Below, in pieces: positions 26,933 to 37,328 of a DNA stretch of 64,000 nt. Made by a program: the position numbers and the translations under genes. The notes under the pieces were generated by a model. It was not told the DNA's origin. It ran no database searches and saw only the letters and a program-made list of their open reading frames with translations. Position 1 is the stretch's first letter; each line of letters starts with the position of its first letter. Source of the DNA: CAWDXG01 sp963822115 (GTDB lineage: Bacteria > Myxococcota_A > Polyangia > Polyangiales > Polyangiaceae); NCBI GenBank assembly GCA_963822115.1, contig CAWGGM010000012.1, forward strand, positions 124,001 through 188,000, in the 5' to 3' direction.

Positions 26933-29008
26933 CTACCCCGGCCCTTGCGTCTTGCTGTCCCAGGCGACGCCGTAGGTGTCGTAGCTCATCGTGTTCCAGT
27001 CAGACATGTACAGGTTGATCCCGAACGTCTGCGTGGTCGAATACGTGTTGTGGATCATCAGGTACTTGTAGTTGTTACCGTCGCTCACCGAGAACCAGTA
27101 GTCGTAGGGAAGGTTGGGGTCGGTGTTGTAGACGTGCAGGAAGTAGGTGGGAAAAGTGTCACCGGTGCAGTTGTTGTACGTTGCCGGGTCGCTTCCGCAT
27201 GTCGGGTGATTCAGCATGAAGCTGGCCACGCGCAGGTACGCTCCCGGAGCGACTGACGCGAAATACGCGTTGGTGTAGTTGTACTGTGGCCAGTCGGACG
27301 TGCTGTGCGAGCCGAAAGCGAATCCCCTGGCGCTTGGAGCATTTCCAGCGTACTTCCGACCGCTGTAGACCACCTCCCATGCCTCGGTCGCGGCCAGGAG
27401 GCCCGCCCCGTCCTTGGCGTCGATATTGTCATCCAGGTCGAGAGGCGTCCCGTCCGGGCCGCCGGGATTCGTCGCGTCGAACGCGCTGACGAGCATGACC
27501 GGGACGACGGCCTCGGGCCAGGTCTTCAAGTCTCCGTCGTACTCCTGCAGCGAAGCGACGGCGCCGGAAACCTGCGGTGTAGCGAAGCTCGTGCCGCTGA
27601 CGACGCTTGTTTGTGGATTGTTGCTCGCGTCGGTGTCGACCACGTCGATGCCGACGGCCGGCGCAACGAGGTGGGGCAGCTCGGCGCTGTCAGTGTTCAC
27701 CCAACACCCATTGCTGTACGTGGTCATGTGAGTGCGGTCGCTATAGCCGTTGTCATCCGCGCCCCCGACCACCAGGCCGTTGCGCACATGGCTTGCAATC
27801 AGGTGTGATGCGCCGCAAGGGGGATTGTTGGTATTCCCGGTTGCTGCGACGACAGTTGGGTAGCCGAAGGCGCCGCTACAGCCATAGCCTTCTGCGAGAC
27901 AATCCAGATAACGCGAGAAGGGATAGTCGTTCGTCCCGCTGCGGTTGATGACGGTAGCCCCCTCGTTGACTGCCCAAGTAGTGAGCGTGTCGATGTAGAG
28001 GTTGCCGCAGTAGCCTCCACCGCCCGCGGCGGCCAGAGTCAACGAGTTCTGGGCGGCGCCGCTTGGCAGCGTCCCTCCCAGATCTGCTGCATACGTGTTC
28101 TTGATGACCGACATCACGTATTGCATGTGCCCGGCTTTGGGCGAGTGTGGCGACGCTGCTGCGCATTTGCAGTCGTAATCCGGGCCGAACGGCGGCTGGC
28201 AGGTGCCGCTCGCAGCGCCGAGATGCCGGGTATCGTACGGGCCGTCGCTTCCGAGGACATCCGCGACCTCGAGGTTGTCTCCGTCGACGCCGAGGTACTG
28301 CAGCACGTCGAACTGCCCTTGATGGAACCACCTGCTCGACGCGGGCTGGTCCTCATCCGCCCGGAGCGACAGGCCGACGTCGAGGATACCGTCCTGATCG
28401 CCGATAGCGCGTAGATCCGCCGGAACCGCTTCGACCCGCAGCAGGGGCCCCTCGCCGTGGAAGGCGAACGACTCGGGATCCACCGTCGAGCCAGGAGCCA
28501 CGCTCTGGATGGTGGCGGCGACCTTCCGGCCGCGTGCGGCGATGGCGGCGTTGTGAGCCTCGATGATGGACTTCTGCTCGGCCTTGCCCAGGGCGAGGAA
28601 CTGCGGCTTCGGCGGCAGCTTCTGGTCCGCGTCGAGCGGCGTCGCGAGCCAGACTTCGGCGACCTGCGGGACGGACTCGCCGTCGCGCGCGATGCGCGCG
28701 CGCAGATCGGGCCCAAGGCGGTGGTAGCGATCGCGGAACGCTGCAGCGTCGGCCTGGCGCAGGTCGTCGTGGCTCCACTCCTTGCCGGTCGAGTCGATCT
28801 CGTGCAGCGCCGGTTTGCCGTCCGCGAAGCAGAAGTACGGCGTGATATCGAGATCGAGGTTCTGCTCGTGGTGCACGGGCAGCCGCATCAGCGTGCCCGC
28901 GCACGCGAACGGCAACAGCGCCTGCTGCTGGGCGGACACGGGCTCACCGGGCCCGGACGCACGCCTGGGGTTCCGCGCCGTGCAGGCTGCGCAAAGCGTC
29001 AGTGACAA
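26933..29008 (-). CDS. Subtilisin-like (S8) serine protease, N-terminus in doubtful frame
   Basis: About 690 residues of an exported subtilase. A pro-region (to about 250) is followed by the protease domain. EVADVLGSDG holds the Asp region, AGHMQYVMSVIKN the helix after the catalytic His, ATGNTNNPPCG the oxyanion Asn, and SGTSFATPQVSGAVAS the catalytic Ser. A C-terminal beta domain (about 560-691) resembles a P-domain-like cap. The coding frame continues upstream of 29008 as KRALLLAALSLTLCAAC, an obvious signal peptide, but has no ATG, GTG or TTG before a stop at 29081-29083. The nearby ATG at 29073 is one base-step out of frame because of the (TTGG)n tract at 29034-29068. As sequenced, only a TTG inside the signal is available, so expression may be phase-OFF. 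Confidence 0.85.
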   Translation of the reverse strand: MSLTLCAACTARNPRRASGPGEPVSAQQQALLPFACAGTLMRLPVHHEQNLDLDITPYFCFADGKPALHEIDSTGKEWSHDDLRQADAAAFRDRYHRLGPDLRARIARDGESVPQVAEVWLATPLDADQKLPPKPQFLALGKAEQKSIIEAHNAAIAARGRKVAATIQSVAPGSTVDPESFAFHGEGPLLRVEAVPADLRAIGDQDGILDVGLSLRADEDQPASSRWFHQGQFDVLQYLGVDGDNLEVADVLGSDGPYDTRHLGAASGTCQPPFGPDYDCKCAAASPHSPKAGHMQYVMSVIKNTYAADLGGTLPSGAAQNSLTLAAAGGGGYCGNLYIDTLTTWAVNEGATVINRSGTNDYPFSRYLDCLAEGYGCSGAFGYPTVVAATGNTNNPPCGASHLIASHVRNGLVVGGADDNGYSDRTHMTTYSNGCWVNTDSAELPHLVAPAVGIDVVDTDASNNPQTSVVSGTSFATPQVSGAVASLQEYDGDLKTWPEAVVPVMLVSAFDATNPGGPDGTPLDLDDNIDAKDGAGLLAATEAWEVVYSGRKYAGNAPSARGFAFGSHSTSDWPQYNYTNAYFASVAPGAYLRVASFMLNHPTCGSDPATYNNCTGDTFPTYFLHVYNTDPNLPYDYWFSVSDGNNYKYLMIHNTYSTTQTFGINLYMSDWNTMSYDTYGVAWDSKTQGPG

Positions 29009-29033
29009 CGCCGCGAGCAGTAGCGCTCGCTTG

Positions 29034-29068
29034 TTGGTTGGTTGGTTGGTTGGTTGGTTGGTTGGTTG
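29034..29068. repeat. Tetranucleotide tract (TTGG), 8.75 units, at the subtilase N-terminus
   Basis: Eight full TTGG units (29034-29065) plus TTG. In the gene's sense strand it is a CCAA repeat between an ATG at 29073 and the signal peptide. A gain of one unit or loss of two would join ATG and signal peptide in one frame (encoding MRNQPTNQPTN...KRALLLAAL). The present length sends the ATG frame to a stop after about 24 codons. Confidence 0.85.
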
Positions 29069-29073
29069 CGCAT

Positions 29074-29536
29074 TCCGTGCCTACCCGGAGCGATCAGTGC
29101 CCCCGCTTCCTGTGCCTACCCTGCCCCTCACAGATAGCAAGCGCAACCCTGGACTGTGCGCGCCGCGACGCGAGTCCGCGCGATGTCGCACGCTTCTGGA
29201 CGTTTGCACGCGGAATTGCTGCGAAATTTTCCTTGGGTAGCGGGCAGCGCCTCAGCGTGAGGCTCTTCTACGCGGAACAACGGCTCCAATCGAAATACGC
29301 CGTGGTGGAGACGCAGGACTGTCCGGTCGCGGTCGCTGACGCCATCACGGTCACGGCCGCCGTCGCGGAAACGGCCAGGGTCACGGCCACAAACCCCGCC
29401 CCGGCCGCGACTGCCAAACGCCGCCTCCAAACGCCGCCGCCGCGACGGGCCACATGCTGGTCCGAGGCGCGAGCCTCGTTGGTAATTCCCGCACGGGGGT
29501 TCTCTCCGCAACAGCGTGCTGTAGAGTGCGCGCGGC
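29074..29536. other. Divergent intergenic region upstream of the subtilase and exchanger genes
   Basis: No gene recognised. It is less GC-rich than its surroundings around 29206-29235, where promoters for the two divergent genes may lie, but no convincing -35/-10 pair was found. A short hairpin CGAGGC-GCGA-GCCTCG sits at 29463-29478, 59 bases before the exchanger start. Confidence 0.4.
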
Positions 29537-30703
29537 ATGTCGGGTGGCGGCGGAGAAGGCAGGACGTGGATCTGGGCGCTGGTAGGCGGCAGCGTGATGG
29601 TCGCCGCAGGCATGGCCCTGCATCATCCGGCATGGCTGCACGGGGGCCTCGCCGGCGTGGGCGGGCTGCTGGTCGTGTACGGCGCCTGCGAAGCGATGAT
29701 CAAGTCGGTCGACGGCTTCGCGCGCCGCCGCCGCATGAACGAGTTCGTCGCCGGCACCATGGCCGGCCTGGCCAGCAACATCCCCGAGCTGGTCATGCTC
29801 GGCTTCGTGCTCGCCGCCACGCCGCGTATCGGCTTCCTGGTCACGGCCGTCACGCTGCACGTCGGTGCCGCCGCGTTCGGCATCTACAGCGCCCTGTTGC
29901 CGCGCGACGAGCGCGGTGCCGCGGCCATGCCGAAGCCGCTGGTCGAGCTGAGCACTGATCTGTACGCCTGCGCGGGCGGCGCGTTCTTCGCCACCGGCGC
30001 GATCATGCTCCTGATGTACGCCTTCGACGCCGGCAAGCACAAAGGCGACGCGCTGGGCGCCGGCGACCTGTACATCCTGGGGGGCGCGCTGCTGTTCGTG
30101 GAAGTGGTCGCCGTCGCGCGGCTGGTCCAGCGCTTCGGCGGCTCGGACGAGACGAGCGTATCCGCGGCCGAGGGCAAGGGCGAGCCCGACAAGACGCCGC
30201 CCAGCATTGCGGGCATTGCCTTCTACGGCCTGCTCGGTATCGCGGCGAGCGTGCTCGGCGGGCACGCAGTGGGCGACTTCGCCGACATCCTGGTCGGCTC
30301 GCTCGCTCGCGCCGGCTATCCGCGCATGGTCGGCGCTCTCGTGCTGAGCGTGTTCGCGTCCGCGGGAGCCTTCGTGATGGTCGGCTCCGCCCACGTCAAG
30401 GGCATGTACGACGTGGCGCTCGCCAATGCTTCCGGTCAGGTGAACCAGGTGCCGTTCGTGGTGATGCCCGTCGCCCTGATCCTGCTGGCGGCCTTCGGAC
30501 AGACCGGCGTCATCCCGCTCACGCCGAGCGGCGGCGTGCTCCCGATCGATCTCGACACCACCAGCGTGCTGCTGCTCGGCTTTCCCTCCATGGTCATTCT
30601 GTGGAAGGCCATACAAGACGACGGCAAGGTCAACTGGCTCGAAACCGCCACGATGATCGCGATCTTCGGCCTGACCATCTATTTCCTGGCAGTGCACGGC
30701 TGA
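29537..30703 (+). CDS. Sodium/calcium exchanger (CaCA) family membrane protein
   Basis: A 388-residue inner-membrane protein with about ten hydrophobic segments. The two inverted alpha repeats of cation/Ca2+ exchangers are recognisable: NEFVAGTMAGLASNIPELVM (about 67-86), where GTxAxxxPE is the ion-binding signature, and LANASGQVNQVPFVVMPVAL (about 295-314) as its counterpart. A charged cytosolic loop (DETSVSAAEGKGEPDKTPPS, about 206-225) lies between them. It should exchange Ca2+ or another cation for H+ or Na+. The second repeat is less canonical than the first (ANASG in place of GN..E), so ion specificity is open. No neighbouring transport genes. Confidence 0.75.
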   Translation: MSGGGGEGRTWIWALVGGSVMVAAGMALHHPAWLHGGLAGVGGLLVVYGACEAMIKSVDGFARRRRMNEFVAGTMAGLASNIPELVMLGFVLAATPRIGFLVTAVTLHVGAAAFGIYSALLPRDERGAAAMPKPLVELSTDLYACAGGAFFATGAIMLLMYAFDAGKHKGDALGAGDLYILGGALLFVEVVAVARLVQRFGGSDETSVSAAEGKGEPDKTPPSIAGIAFYGLLGIAASVLGGHAVGDFADILVGSLARAGYPRMVGALVLSVFASAGAFVMVGSAHVKGMYDVALANASGQVNQVPFVVMPVALILLAAFGQTGVIPLTPSGGVLPIDLDTTSVLLLGFPSMVILWKAIQDDGKVNWLETATMIAIFGLTIYFLAVHG

Positions 30704-30790
30704 CGCAGCGGCAAGGATTCTTGCCCTCGATTCCAGCGGCGCGTCGATGCCACCCTGGAGGCCCACTGCTGCCCCGGGAGGAGAAGTCCA

Positions 30791-31645
30791 TTGCGTCGTC
30801 TTGCCCTTGTTCTCGTTCTGCTCGTGTCGGCGACCAGCGTCGCGGTCGCCGCGCCACCGACCCACAAGACCTGGCACAAGCCGTCGCCTCACAAGACGGC
30901 GCTGCGCATCACACCGAAGATGCTCTCCGCGTTCCGCGACCCGCTGATCTCGAGCACCGCGGGGCTGCACATCGCGAGCGTGCTGCTTTCGCAGGCGTGG
31001 AAGGGCAAGTCGACCGCGCGCCGCCGGGCCCGTGCGGTAGCGCTGGCACGGTCCGCCTTGCTGAGCAGCCGGGCGCTGGTCGCACGGGCACTTCGACAGG
31101 CGCGCAGGCACCACAGGAAGGCGCCCCAGCTGGTGGCGCAGAGCCGCGGCATCGCCCAGGCCCTGGCTGCGCTGCAGAAACTGCCTGCCAGGCCCAGCAG
31201 GCTCCAGGTGCGCAGGGCCGCAGGCAGCTCGGGCATCGCACTGCTCCGGGGCGACGCGCTGCTGGGCAGGCACCACAAGCACGGCATCGCGAAAGAGCGC
31301 GCCGCGGCGGTCAACGCGCTGATCGGCGAGGACGGCCTGGTCGCGCTGATTGGCGAGGACGGCAGCAAGGCGATCATCGGCGAGAACGGCAGCCATGCGC
31401 TCATCGGCGAGGACGGGATGATGGCTCTGGACGCGCTGATCGGCGAGAACGGCCTGGTCGCCGACACCGTTGCAAAGACGCGGTCCGTGCCGAAGCTCGC
31501 CGGGCACGCCCACAAGCTCGCCGCGCAGCAGCGCACGCTGGCCGGCGCGCTGCACAGCCACAGGGCCGGCGCCGCCGTCGGCAGCGCCCTCCGCCAGGCC
31601 GCGCTCGCCAACAGCGCCATGGTCAAGAGCCTGGGCGGGCGCTAG
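30791..31645 (+). CDS. Secreted helical protein with IGE[DN]G repeats
   Basis: A 284-residue protein starting at TTG (30791), with GGGAGGAGAAG upstream as a strong ribosome site. A signal peptide (to about VAVAAP, residue 22) is followed by Lys/Arg/His/Ala-rich amphipathic helices, giving a very basic mature protein. The middle (about 175-225) carries five short repeats: ALIGEDG, ALIGEDG, AIIGENG, ALIGEDG, ALIGENG, with 2-5 residue spacers. No known domain. The repeats could form a small beta-solenoid or an acidic metal-binding patch on an otherwise basic protein. Standing alone between an exchanger gene and a convergent FG-GAP gene. Confidence 0.75.
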   Translation: MRRLALVLVLLVSATSVAVAAPPTHKTWHKPSPHKTALRITPKMLSAFRDPLISSTAGLHIASVLLSQAWKGKSTARRRARAVALARSALLSSRALVARALRQARRHHRKAPQLVAQSRGIAQALAALQKLPARPSRLQVRRAAGSSGIALLRGDALLGRHHKHGIAKERAAAVNALIGEDGLVALIGEDGSKAIIGENGSHALIGEDGMMALDALIGENGLVADTVAKTRSVPKLAGHAHKLAAQQRTLAGALHSHRAGAAVGSALRQAALANSAMVKSLGGR

Positions 31646-31656
31646 CCGTCGCAACG

Positions 31657-33483
31657 TCAGCCGCCGTTGGGCTGCCCCATGCGCAAGGGGCCTCCGCGCG
31701 CCGTGGGCCAGAGCAGGCAGTTGTCGGCGGAACCCGGGATCTTGAACACGTCCATGGCGTGGTCGAAGGTCTGCACGAACACCTCGAGCTGGCCGTCGCC
31801 GGTCAGATCGCCGACGGCGGGCGCGGCCGGCGCGCCGTTGCCGTTGCCGTTGTGACCGGGGTTGGGCAGCGGCACGTTGTAGAGCAGCGAGCCGTCCGCA
31901 CCGAGGATCACCAGGTGCCCCGAGTCCGTCGTGTTCGGGTCGCCGTAGGTCGTGAACAGCAGCTCGGGCGAGCCGTCCTGGTTCAGGTCGGCCACCGTGA
32001 CCTCGGAGGCGTACATGATCTTCTTGCCGAAGGTGTAGTTGAAGCGCCACAGGCGCTTTCCCGTGTAGTCGTAGCAGTAGACGAAGCCGTCGTTCAGCGA
32101 GACGACGATCTCCGGATGCGAGTCGCCCTGGATGTTCACCGTGGTCGCCGCCGGCACGCCCTTCGGCGGGTAGTAGCCGCTCACCTGCATCGGCGTGTCG
32201 CCGTGCGGCAGCGTTTCCCAGCCGGTGTGGCGCATGGCCGAACGGCTGCCGTCGCCGTAGGCGCCGTCCAGCGCCATGATGGCGTAGTACTGCGTCACGT
32301 ACGGCTCGTGCTCCTCCACGTTGGGCACGCCCACGACCTCGTTCTTCCCGTCGCCGTCGAGGTCCACGACGTTTGGCGGCGAGGCGGTCCACTGCAGCCA
32401 CGGAGTCGTGTTGATGTCCGGCCAGGCCCCGGTGTGGTCGTGGTACTGCGCCTTCTCCACTGCCGGATCCGCCCAGCGGATGAACTGGCCCCAGGTGAGG
32501 CGCTGTCCCGCATACTTGCTGTCGCGGTTGGTGAACCACGACGACGAGTTGATGGCGACGCCGTCCTTCTTGAAGGCCTGGATGTGGTGGTTGTCGTAGG
32601 TGACCAGGATTTCGAGATCCGGGTCGTCGTCGATGTTGCCGATGCCGACGTTGAGCCCGTAGCAGCCGAAGCCGCTCTCGCCCATGCCGTTGGCGTCGGC
32701 GTCGTTGCCCGTGCCCGTCTTGTTGTTGTAGCGCGGCCACGCCTGCCAGCTGATGCCCGCCGGCTGGTACAGCTTGCCGTCCGGCTCCCACACGAACACC
32801 TGCGCGCCGCCGTCGGAGGTCTTGGCCGTCTGCGTCGTGGTCGCCACGACCTCGATCGAACCGTTGTGATCGAGATCGGCGGCCGCCAGGCCACGCACCT
32901 CGGGCGTCTTGCCCGCGGTCGTGGTGTCGACCGGCCAGCCCGGCTTCGGCACGAGCTTCTTGTTCCGCCACTCGTAGGCATAGACCTTGCCGCCCTCGCC
33001 CGCGACGATGTCCATGATGCCGTCGCCCTCCAGGTCGGTCACGACGTGCGGCGCGTAGACGCGTCCCGAACCCGGGTCGACGCTGTCGAGCAGGTTGCCC
33101 TGGCTGTCGAAGACGTAGATCTTGTAGTAGGCGGCGATCAGCTCGTTTTTGCCGTTGCCGTCCAGGTCCGCAATCACCGGCGAGGCGAACCAGCTGGTCT
33201 GCCCCTGGAGGTGCTTCCAGAACACGGGCTTCTGCACGGCGCCCTGGCTGGTCCCCGCTTTGCAGGTCGGGTTGCGCGTACCGCCGGTGGAGCTGCCACC
33301 GCTCACGCCGCCGCCGTTGCCGCCACCGCCGCTGTTACCGCCCCCGCCGCTGTTACCGCCCCCGCCGCCCGTCCCCGTCGAACCAGCATTGTTGCTGCCG
33401 CTTCCTCCGCAGGCACTGAAACCCAAGGCAAGCGTGAACACCCAGACCCCGGCCAGGGCGATGCGTCGCGATCGAGAAGCCAT
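31657..33483 (-). CDS. FG-GAP/VCBS repeat lipoprotein
   Basis: A 608-residue exported protein. The signal ends at lipobox FSAC (Cys25) and is followed by a Gly/Asn/Ser tether with a tandem GGGGNS unit, encoded by an 18-bp repeat near 33329-33365. The body is a beta-propeller with Ca2+-type loops DLDGNGKNELI, DLEGDGIMDIV, DLDHNGSIEVV, NIDDDPDLEIL, DLDGDGKNEVV, DLNQDGSPELL and DLTGDGQLEVF, i.e. at least seven blades. It resembles the 5394-7148 protein in plan but not in detail. Likely a surface-exposed adhesin-like scaffold. It is divergent from the FecR-like gene, 57 bases between starts. Confidence 0.88.
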   Translation of the reverse strand: MASRSRRIALAGVWVFTLALGFSACGGSGSNNAGSTGTGGGGGNSGGGGNSGGGGNGGGVSGGSSTGGTRNPTCKAGTSQGAVQKPVFWKHLQGQTSWFASPVIADLDGNGKNELIAAYYKIYVFDSQGNLLDSVDPGSGRVYAPHVVTDLEGDGIMDIVAGEGGKVYAYEWRNKKLVPKPGWPVDTTTAGKTPEVRGLAAADLDHNGSIEVVATTTQTAKTSDGGAQVFVWEPDGKLYQPAGISWQAWPRYNNKTGTGNDADANGMGESGFGCYGLNVGIGNIDDDPDLEILVTYDNHHIQAFKKDGVAINSSSWFTNRDSKYAGQRLTWGQFIRWADPAVEKAQYHDHTGAWPDINTTPWLQWTASPPNVVDLDGDGKNEVVGVPNVEEHEPYVTQYYAIMALDGAYGDGSRSAMRHTGWETLPHGDTPMQVSGYYPPKGVPAATTVNIQGDSHPEIVVSLNDGFVYCYDYTGKRLWRFNYTFGKKIMYASEVTVADLNQDGSPELLFTTYGDPNTTDSGHLVILGADGSLLYNVPLPNPGHNGNGNGAPAAPAVGDLTGDGQLEVFVQTFDHAMDVFKIPGSADNCLLWPTARGGPLRMGQPNGG

Positions 33484-33540
33484 CGAAAAACCTCCAGACT
33501 ACCCTCAAGACTACTCCTCATCCGGCCGTAGTGGGGATCG

Positions 33541-34902
33541 ATGGCCCACTCGAAATGCAGCATCGCGATATCGTTGATGGCAGTCACCCTGCTCGCTGCA
33601 CCGGTGGCAGGGGCCCGCACCCCTCACTCTGCAAAGAGTGCACACCCGGTCGGAAGCGAGCTCCAGGGCGGCCCGAGCGGAAAGACGGAGAAGCTTCCGG
33701 AGGGTGTCCAGCTCCAGCTCGGAGCCGGCGCGCGCATCCGTTTCGAACGCTCCACGCGCCTCACTCTGGGCAAGGCCGGCGAGCCCACCACCCGCGCGCT
33801 GACGCTCGACCTTCTATCCGGGCGGCTCGATGTGCGCGTGCCGAAGGCTCGACCGCCACGCATCGCCGTACTGGTGCGCGCTCCCCACAAGGTGAGCGCA
33901 GTCGTCAAAGGCGGCCACGGCATCGTCCTCGACAACAAGGCGGGCGTCACGGTCGCCGCGCCCCAGGGCGAGATGCTCACCGCCATAGGCAACGACTGGA
34001 GGGTGCTCGCAGAAGGCATGGTGCGGAACGTCGGTCCCGCTGCCGCCTCCACACGTCCTCACGCCATGCTGGGCGCGACACGCCTCGCCGTGTCGCAGCC
34101 TCTGCTGCTCTCGCTCACCGGCAAGGCAGAGAACACCAGCGCCGTGTGGCTGCCGGTACGCGGCGCGGCGCGCTACGAGGTCACCGTCTCCCGCCGCGAC
34201 GGCAGCGTCGTGCGCACGATCCGCACCACGTCCCACACGGCCCACCTCGGCCGTCTCGCGCCGGGGCTCTACGAGGTGCGCGCTCGCCCGGTCGATCGCT
34301 TCGGCCTGGAAGGCCCCTTGTCCGAGCCGGACACCGTACGCGTCGTCGGCGTCGAGCTGCCCCCGGGTTCCTTCGTATCCGATGGTACGGTGCTGCTCGG
34401 CCGCGGTCAGCGTGCCCGGTTTACGCACATCGACGGCGTCGAAGTCAGCTACGACGCCGCGACCACCTACATTCCCGCCCCCATGAGCATCGGGCTCGCT
34501 CGCGGCAACTCCACGCGCGTACGCTTCCGCGCAGCCGGCGCGAAGGATGACTCCGCAGCCCTTGTCCTGGCACCGCGAGCACTGTCCGCACGCATCCAGA
34601 TCGGTCCGCAGATGGCGCACTGGCCAAACGACAAGGTCACCGTGCGCGTGCGCGTGGTCGACTGGAACGGCCGCCCCGTCCCCTCGTGGATCAAGCTGGA
34701 GCCCAGCGTGAAGGTCAACGTGGCTCCCGTCGACGTGCGCTGGGTGCATCACGGAAACGTGCTGAGCGCGGTGGTTCCCACGCCCAGCGTGCCCGGTCCG
34801 TGGGTCGTGCGCGTCGAGGTCCACGACCAGTTCGGCGAGGAGCTCGGACGCAATTTCCTCGAGGTCGCCCAGGCTCCGTCGCGCGTCGCCAGCGCCCGCT
34901 AG
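33541..34902 (+). CDS. FecR-like periplasmic protein
   Basis: A 453-residue exported protein with an N-terminal signal (cleavage about PVAGA, residue 25). Residues about 55-165 have the FecR-type pattern: VQLQLGAGARIRFERSTRL, LDLLSGRLDVRVP, then HKVSAVVKGGHGIVLDNKAG and VTVAAPQGEMLTA. In the family this domain senses or relays envelope signals, although here no sigma factor or anti-sigma partner lies nearby. Two fibronectin-III/Ig-like domains follow (AVWLPVRGAARYEVTVSRRD; VTVRVRVVDWNGRPVPSW). It converges with the glycosyltransferase gene. Function inferred only from fold. Confidence 0.75.
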   Translation: MAHSKCSIAISLMAVTLLAAPVAGARTPHSAKSAHPVGSELQGGPSGKTEKLPEGVQLQLGAGARIRFERSTRLTLGKAGEPTTRALTLDLLSGRLDVRVPKARPPRIAVLVRAPHKVSAVVKGGHGIVLDNKAGVTVAAPQGEMLTAIGNDWRVLAEGMVRNVGPAAASTRPHAMLGATRLAVSQPLLLSLTGKAENTSAVWLPVRGAARYEVTVSRRDGSVVRTIRTTSHTAHLGRLAPGLYEVRARPVDRFGLEGPLSEPDTVRVVGVELPPGSFVSDGTVLLGRGQRARFTHIDGVEVSYDAATTYIPAPMSIGLARGNSTRVRFRAAGAKDDSAALVLAPRALSARIQIGPQMAHWPNDKVTVRVRVVDWNGRPVPSWIKLEPSVKVNVAPVDVRWVHHGNVLSAVVPTPSVPGPWVVRVEVHDQFGEELGRNFLEVAQAPSRVASAR

Positions 34903-34924
34903 TCTGCGAGCGCAACGCGCGGTT

Positions 34925-36446
<1,522 letters not shown>

Positions 36447-36483
36447 AGCCCCAGACTAGAAGATGGTACCGCCTACGCAAACT

Positions 36484-37290
36484 TCAAGAGCTTGCGAGGA
36501 AGTCGAGCACCACTTCCGAGAGCTTTTGTGGCGCTTCCCACATCGCCATGTGACCGACCCCTTCAAGGATCTCGAGACGTGCGGCGGGAATGCGTTCGGC
36601 CAGAAGATGCGCGTTTTCGACCGGAATCAGCCGATCGGCGTCACCGTGAACGACCAGCGTCGGCTGCTCGATGTGCCGCACGCGCTCGGAGCGATCGCTC
36701 GATAGGAGCGCCTGCAATTGAGCGCTGAAAGCGTACTTCGGCGTGGGCTGCTCGACGGAGAGACGCACCAGCTCCTCCACCGCGTCGGGATGCGACTCAG
36801 CCCAGCCCGGCGCGCTGATCAGCTCGAGCGCGTTCCGCATGATCTGTTCCGGCGGCGTGTCGCGCGGCGGCATCAGCACGCGGGACATCTCGGGACCCGG
36901 GCGCACGGCGGAGGGCCCGCCGAAGCTGGTCGACAACAGCACCAGGCGCTCGACGCGCTCGGCGTGATCGAGCGCAAAGAGCTGCGCGATCATCCCGCCC
37001 ATCGAGACGCCCAGCACGTGCGCCCGCTCTGCACCGACGGCGTCGAGCACCGCCAGGGCGTCCGCGGCCATGTCCTCGAGCGACCACGCCTCGCGCGGCT
37101 TGGAGGAGCCGCCCGTACCGCGGTTATCGAAGGTCACGACGCGGAAATGTGCGGCCAACGCGGCGGGCAGCTCGGCTCCCCAGTCGGCCGCCCGTGCGCC
37201 AAGCCCCTGGATGCAGAGCAGCGTCTCGGCAGCCTGTCCCTGGATGGTGTACGCGAGCTCGACGCCCGCACGCTTTGCGAAATGTGTCAC
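36484..37290 (-). CDS. Alpha/beta-fold hydrolase
   Basis: A 268-residue cytosolic hydrolase. The catalytic triad is visible: nucleophile S96 in LGVSMGGM, the acid in VVHGDADRLIPVENA (about D219), and the base in EGVGHMAMWEAP (about H247). FDNRGTGGSSKP is the conserved segment before the cap. The overall pattern is that of small esterases and 3-oxoadipate enol-lactonase-like enzymes; substrate cannot be assigned. It is divergent from the HAD hydrolase gene with 38 bases between starts, which leaves little room for two independent promoters. The TreT-type gene upstream on the same strand ends at unrelated sequence, so no operon is inferred. Confidence 0.88.
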   Translation of the reverse strand: MTHFAKRAGVELAYTIQGQAAETLLCIQGLGARAADWGAELPAALAAHFRVVTFDNRGTGGSSKPREAWSLEDMAADALAVLDAVGAERAHVLGVSMGGMIAQLFALDHAERVERLVLLSTSFGGPSAVRPGPEMSRVLMPPRDTPPEQIMRNALELISAPGWAESHPDAVEELVRLSVEQPTPKYAFSAQLQALLSSDRSERVRHIEQPTLVVHGDADRLIPVENAHLLAERIPAARLEILEGVGHMAMWEAPQKLSEVVLDFLASS

Positions 37291-37328
37291 GCTTCGACGC
37301 TAGCCGTGGCAGACGTCCAGCGCAAACC

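Noticed and set aside
29463..29478. CGAGGC-GCGA-GCCTCG hairpin as a riboswitch or leader structure
   Set aside because: A lone six-base stem with a GNRA loop is expected by chance in GC-rich DNA; no conserved aptamer or terminator pairing seen.
29381..32971. Very long open frame on the minus strand (about 1200 codons)
   Set aside because: It runs antisense to the exchanger and secreted-repeat genes and out of frame with the FG-GAP gene, is Arg/Ala-rich and has no domain; a high-GC shadow frame.
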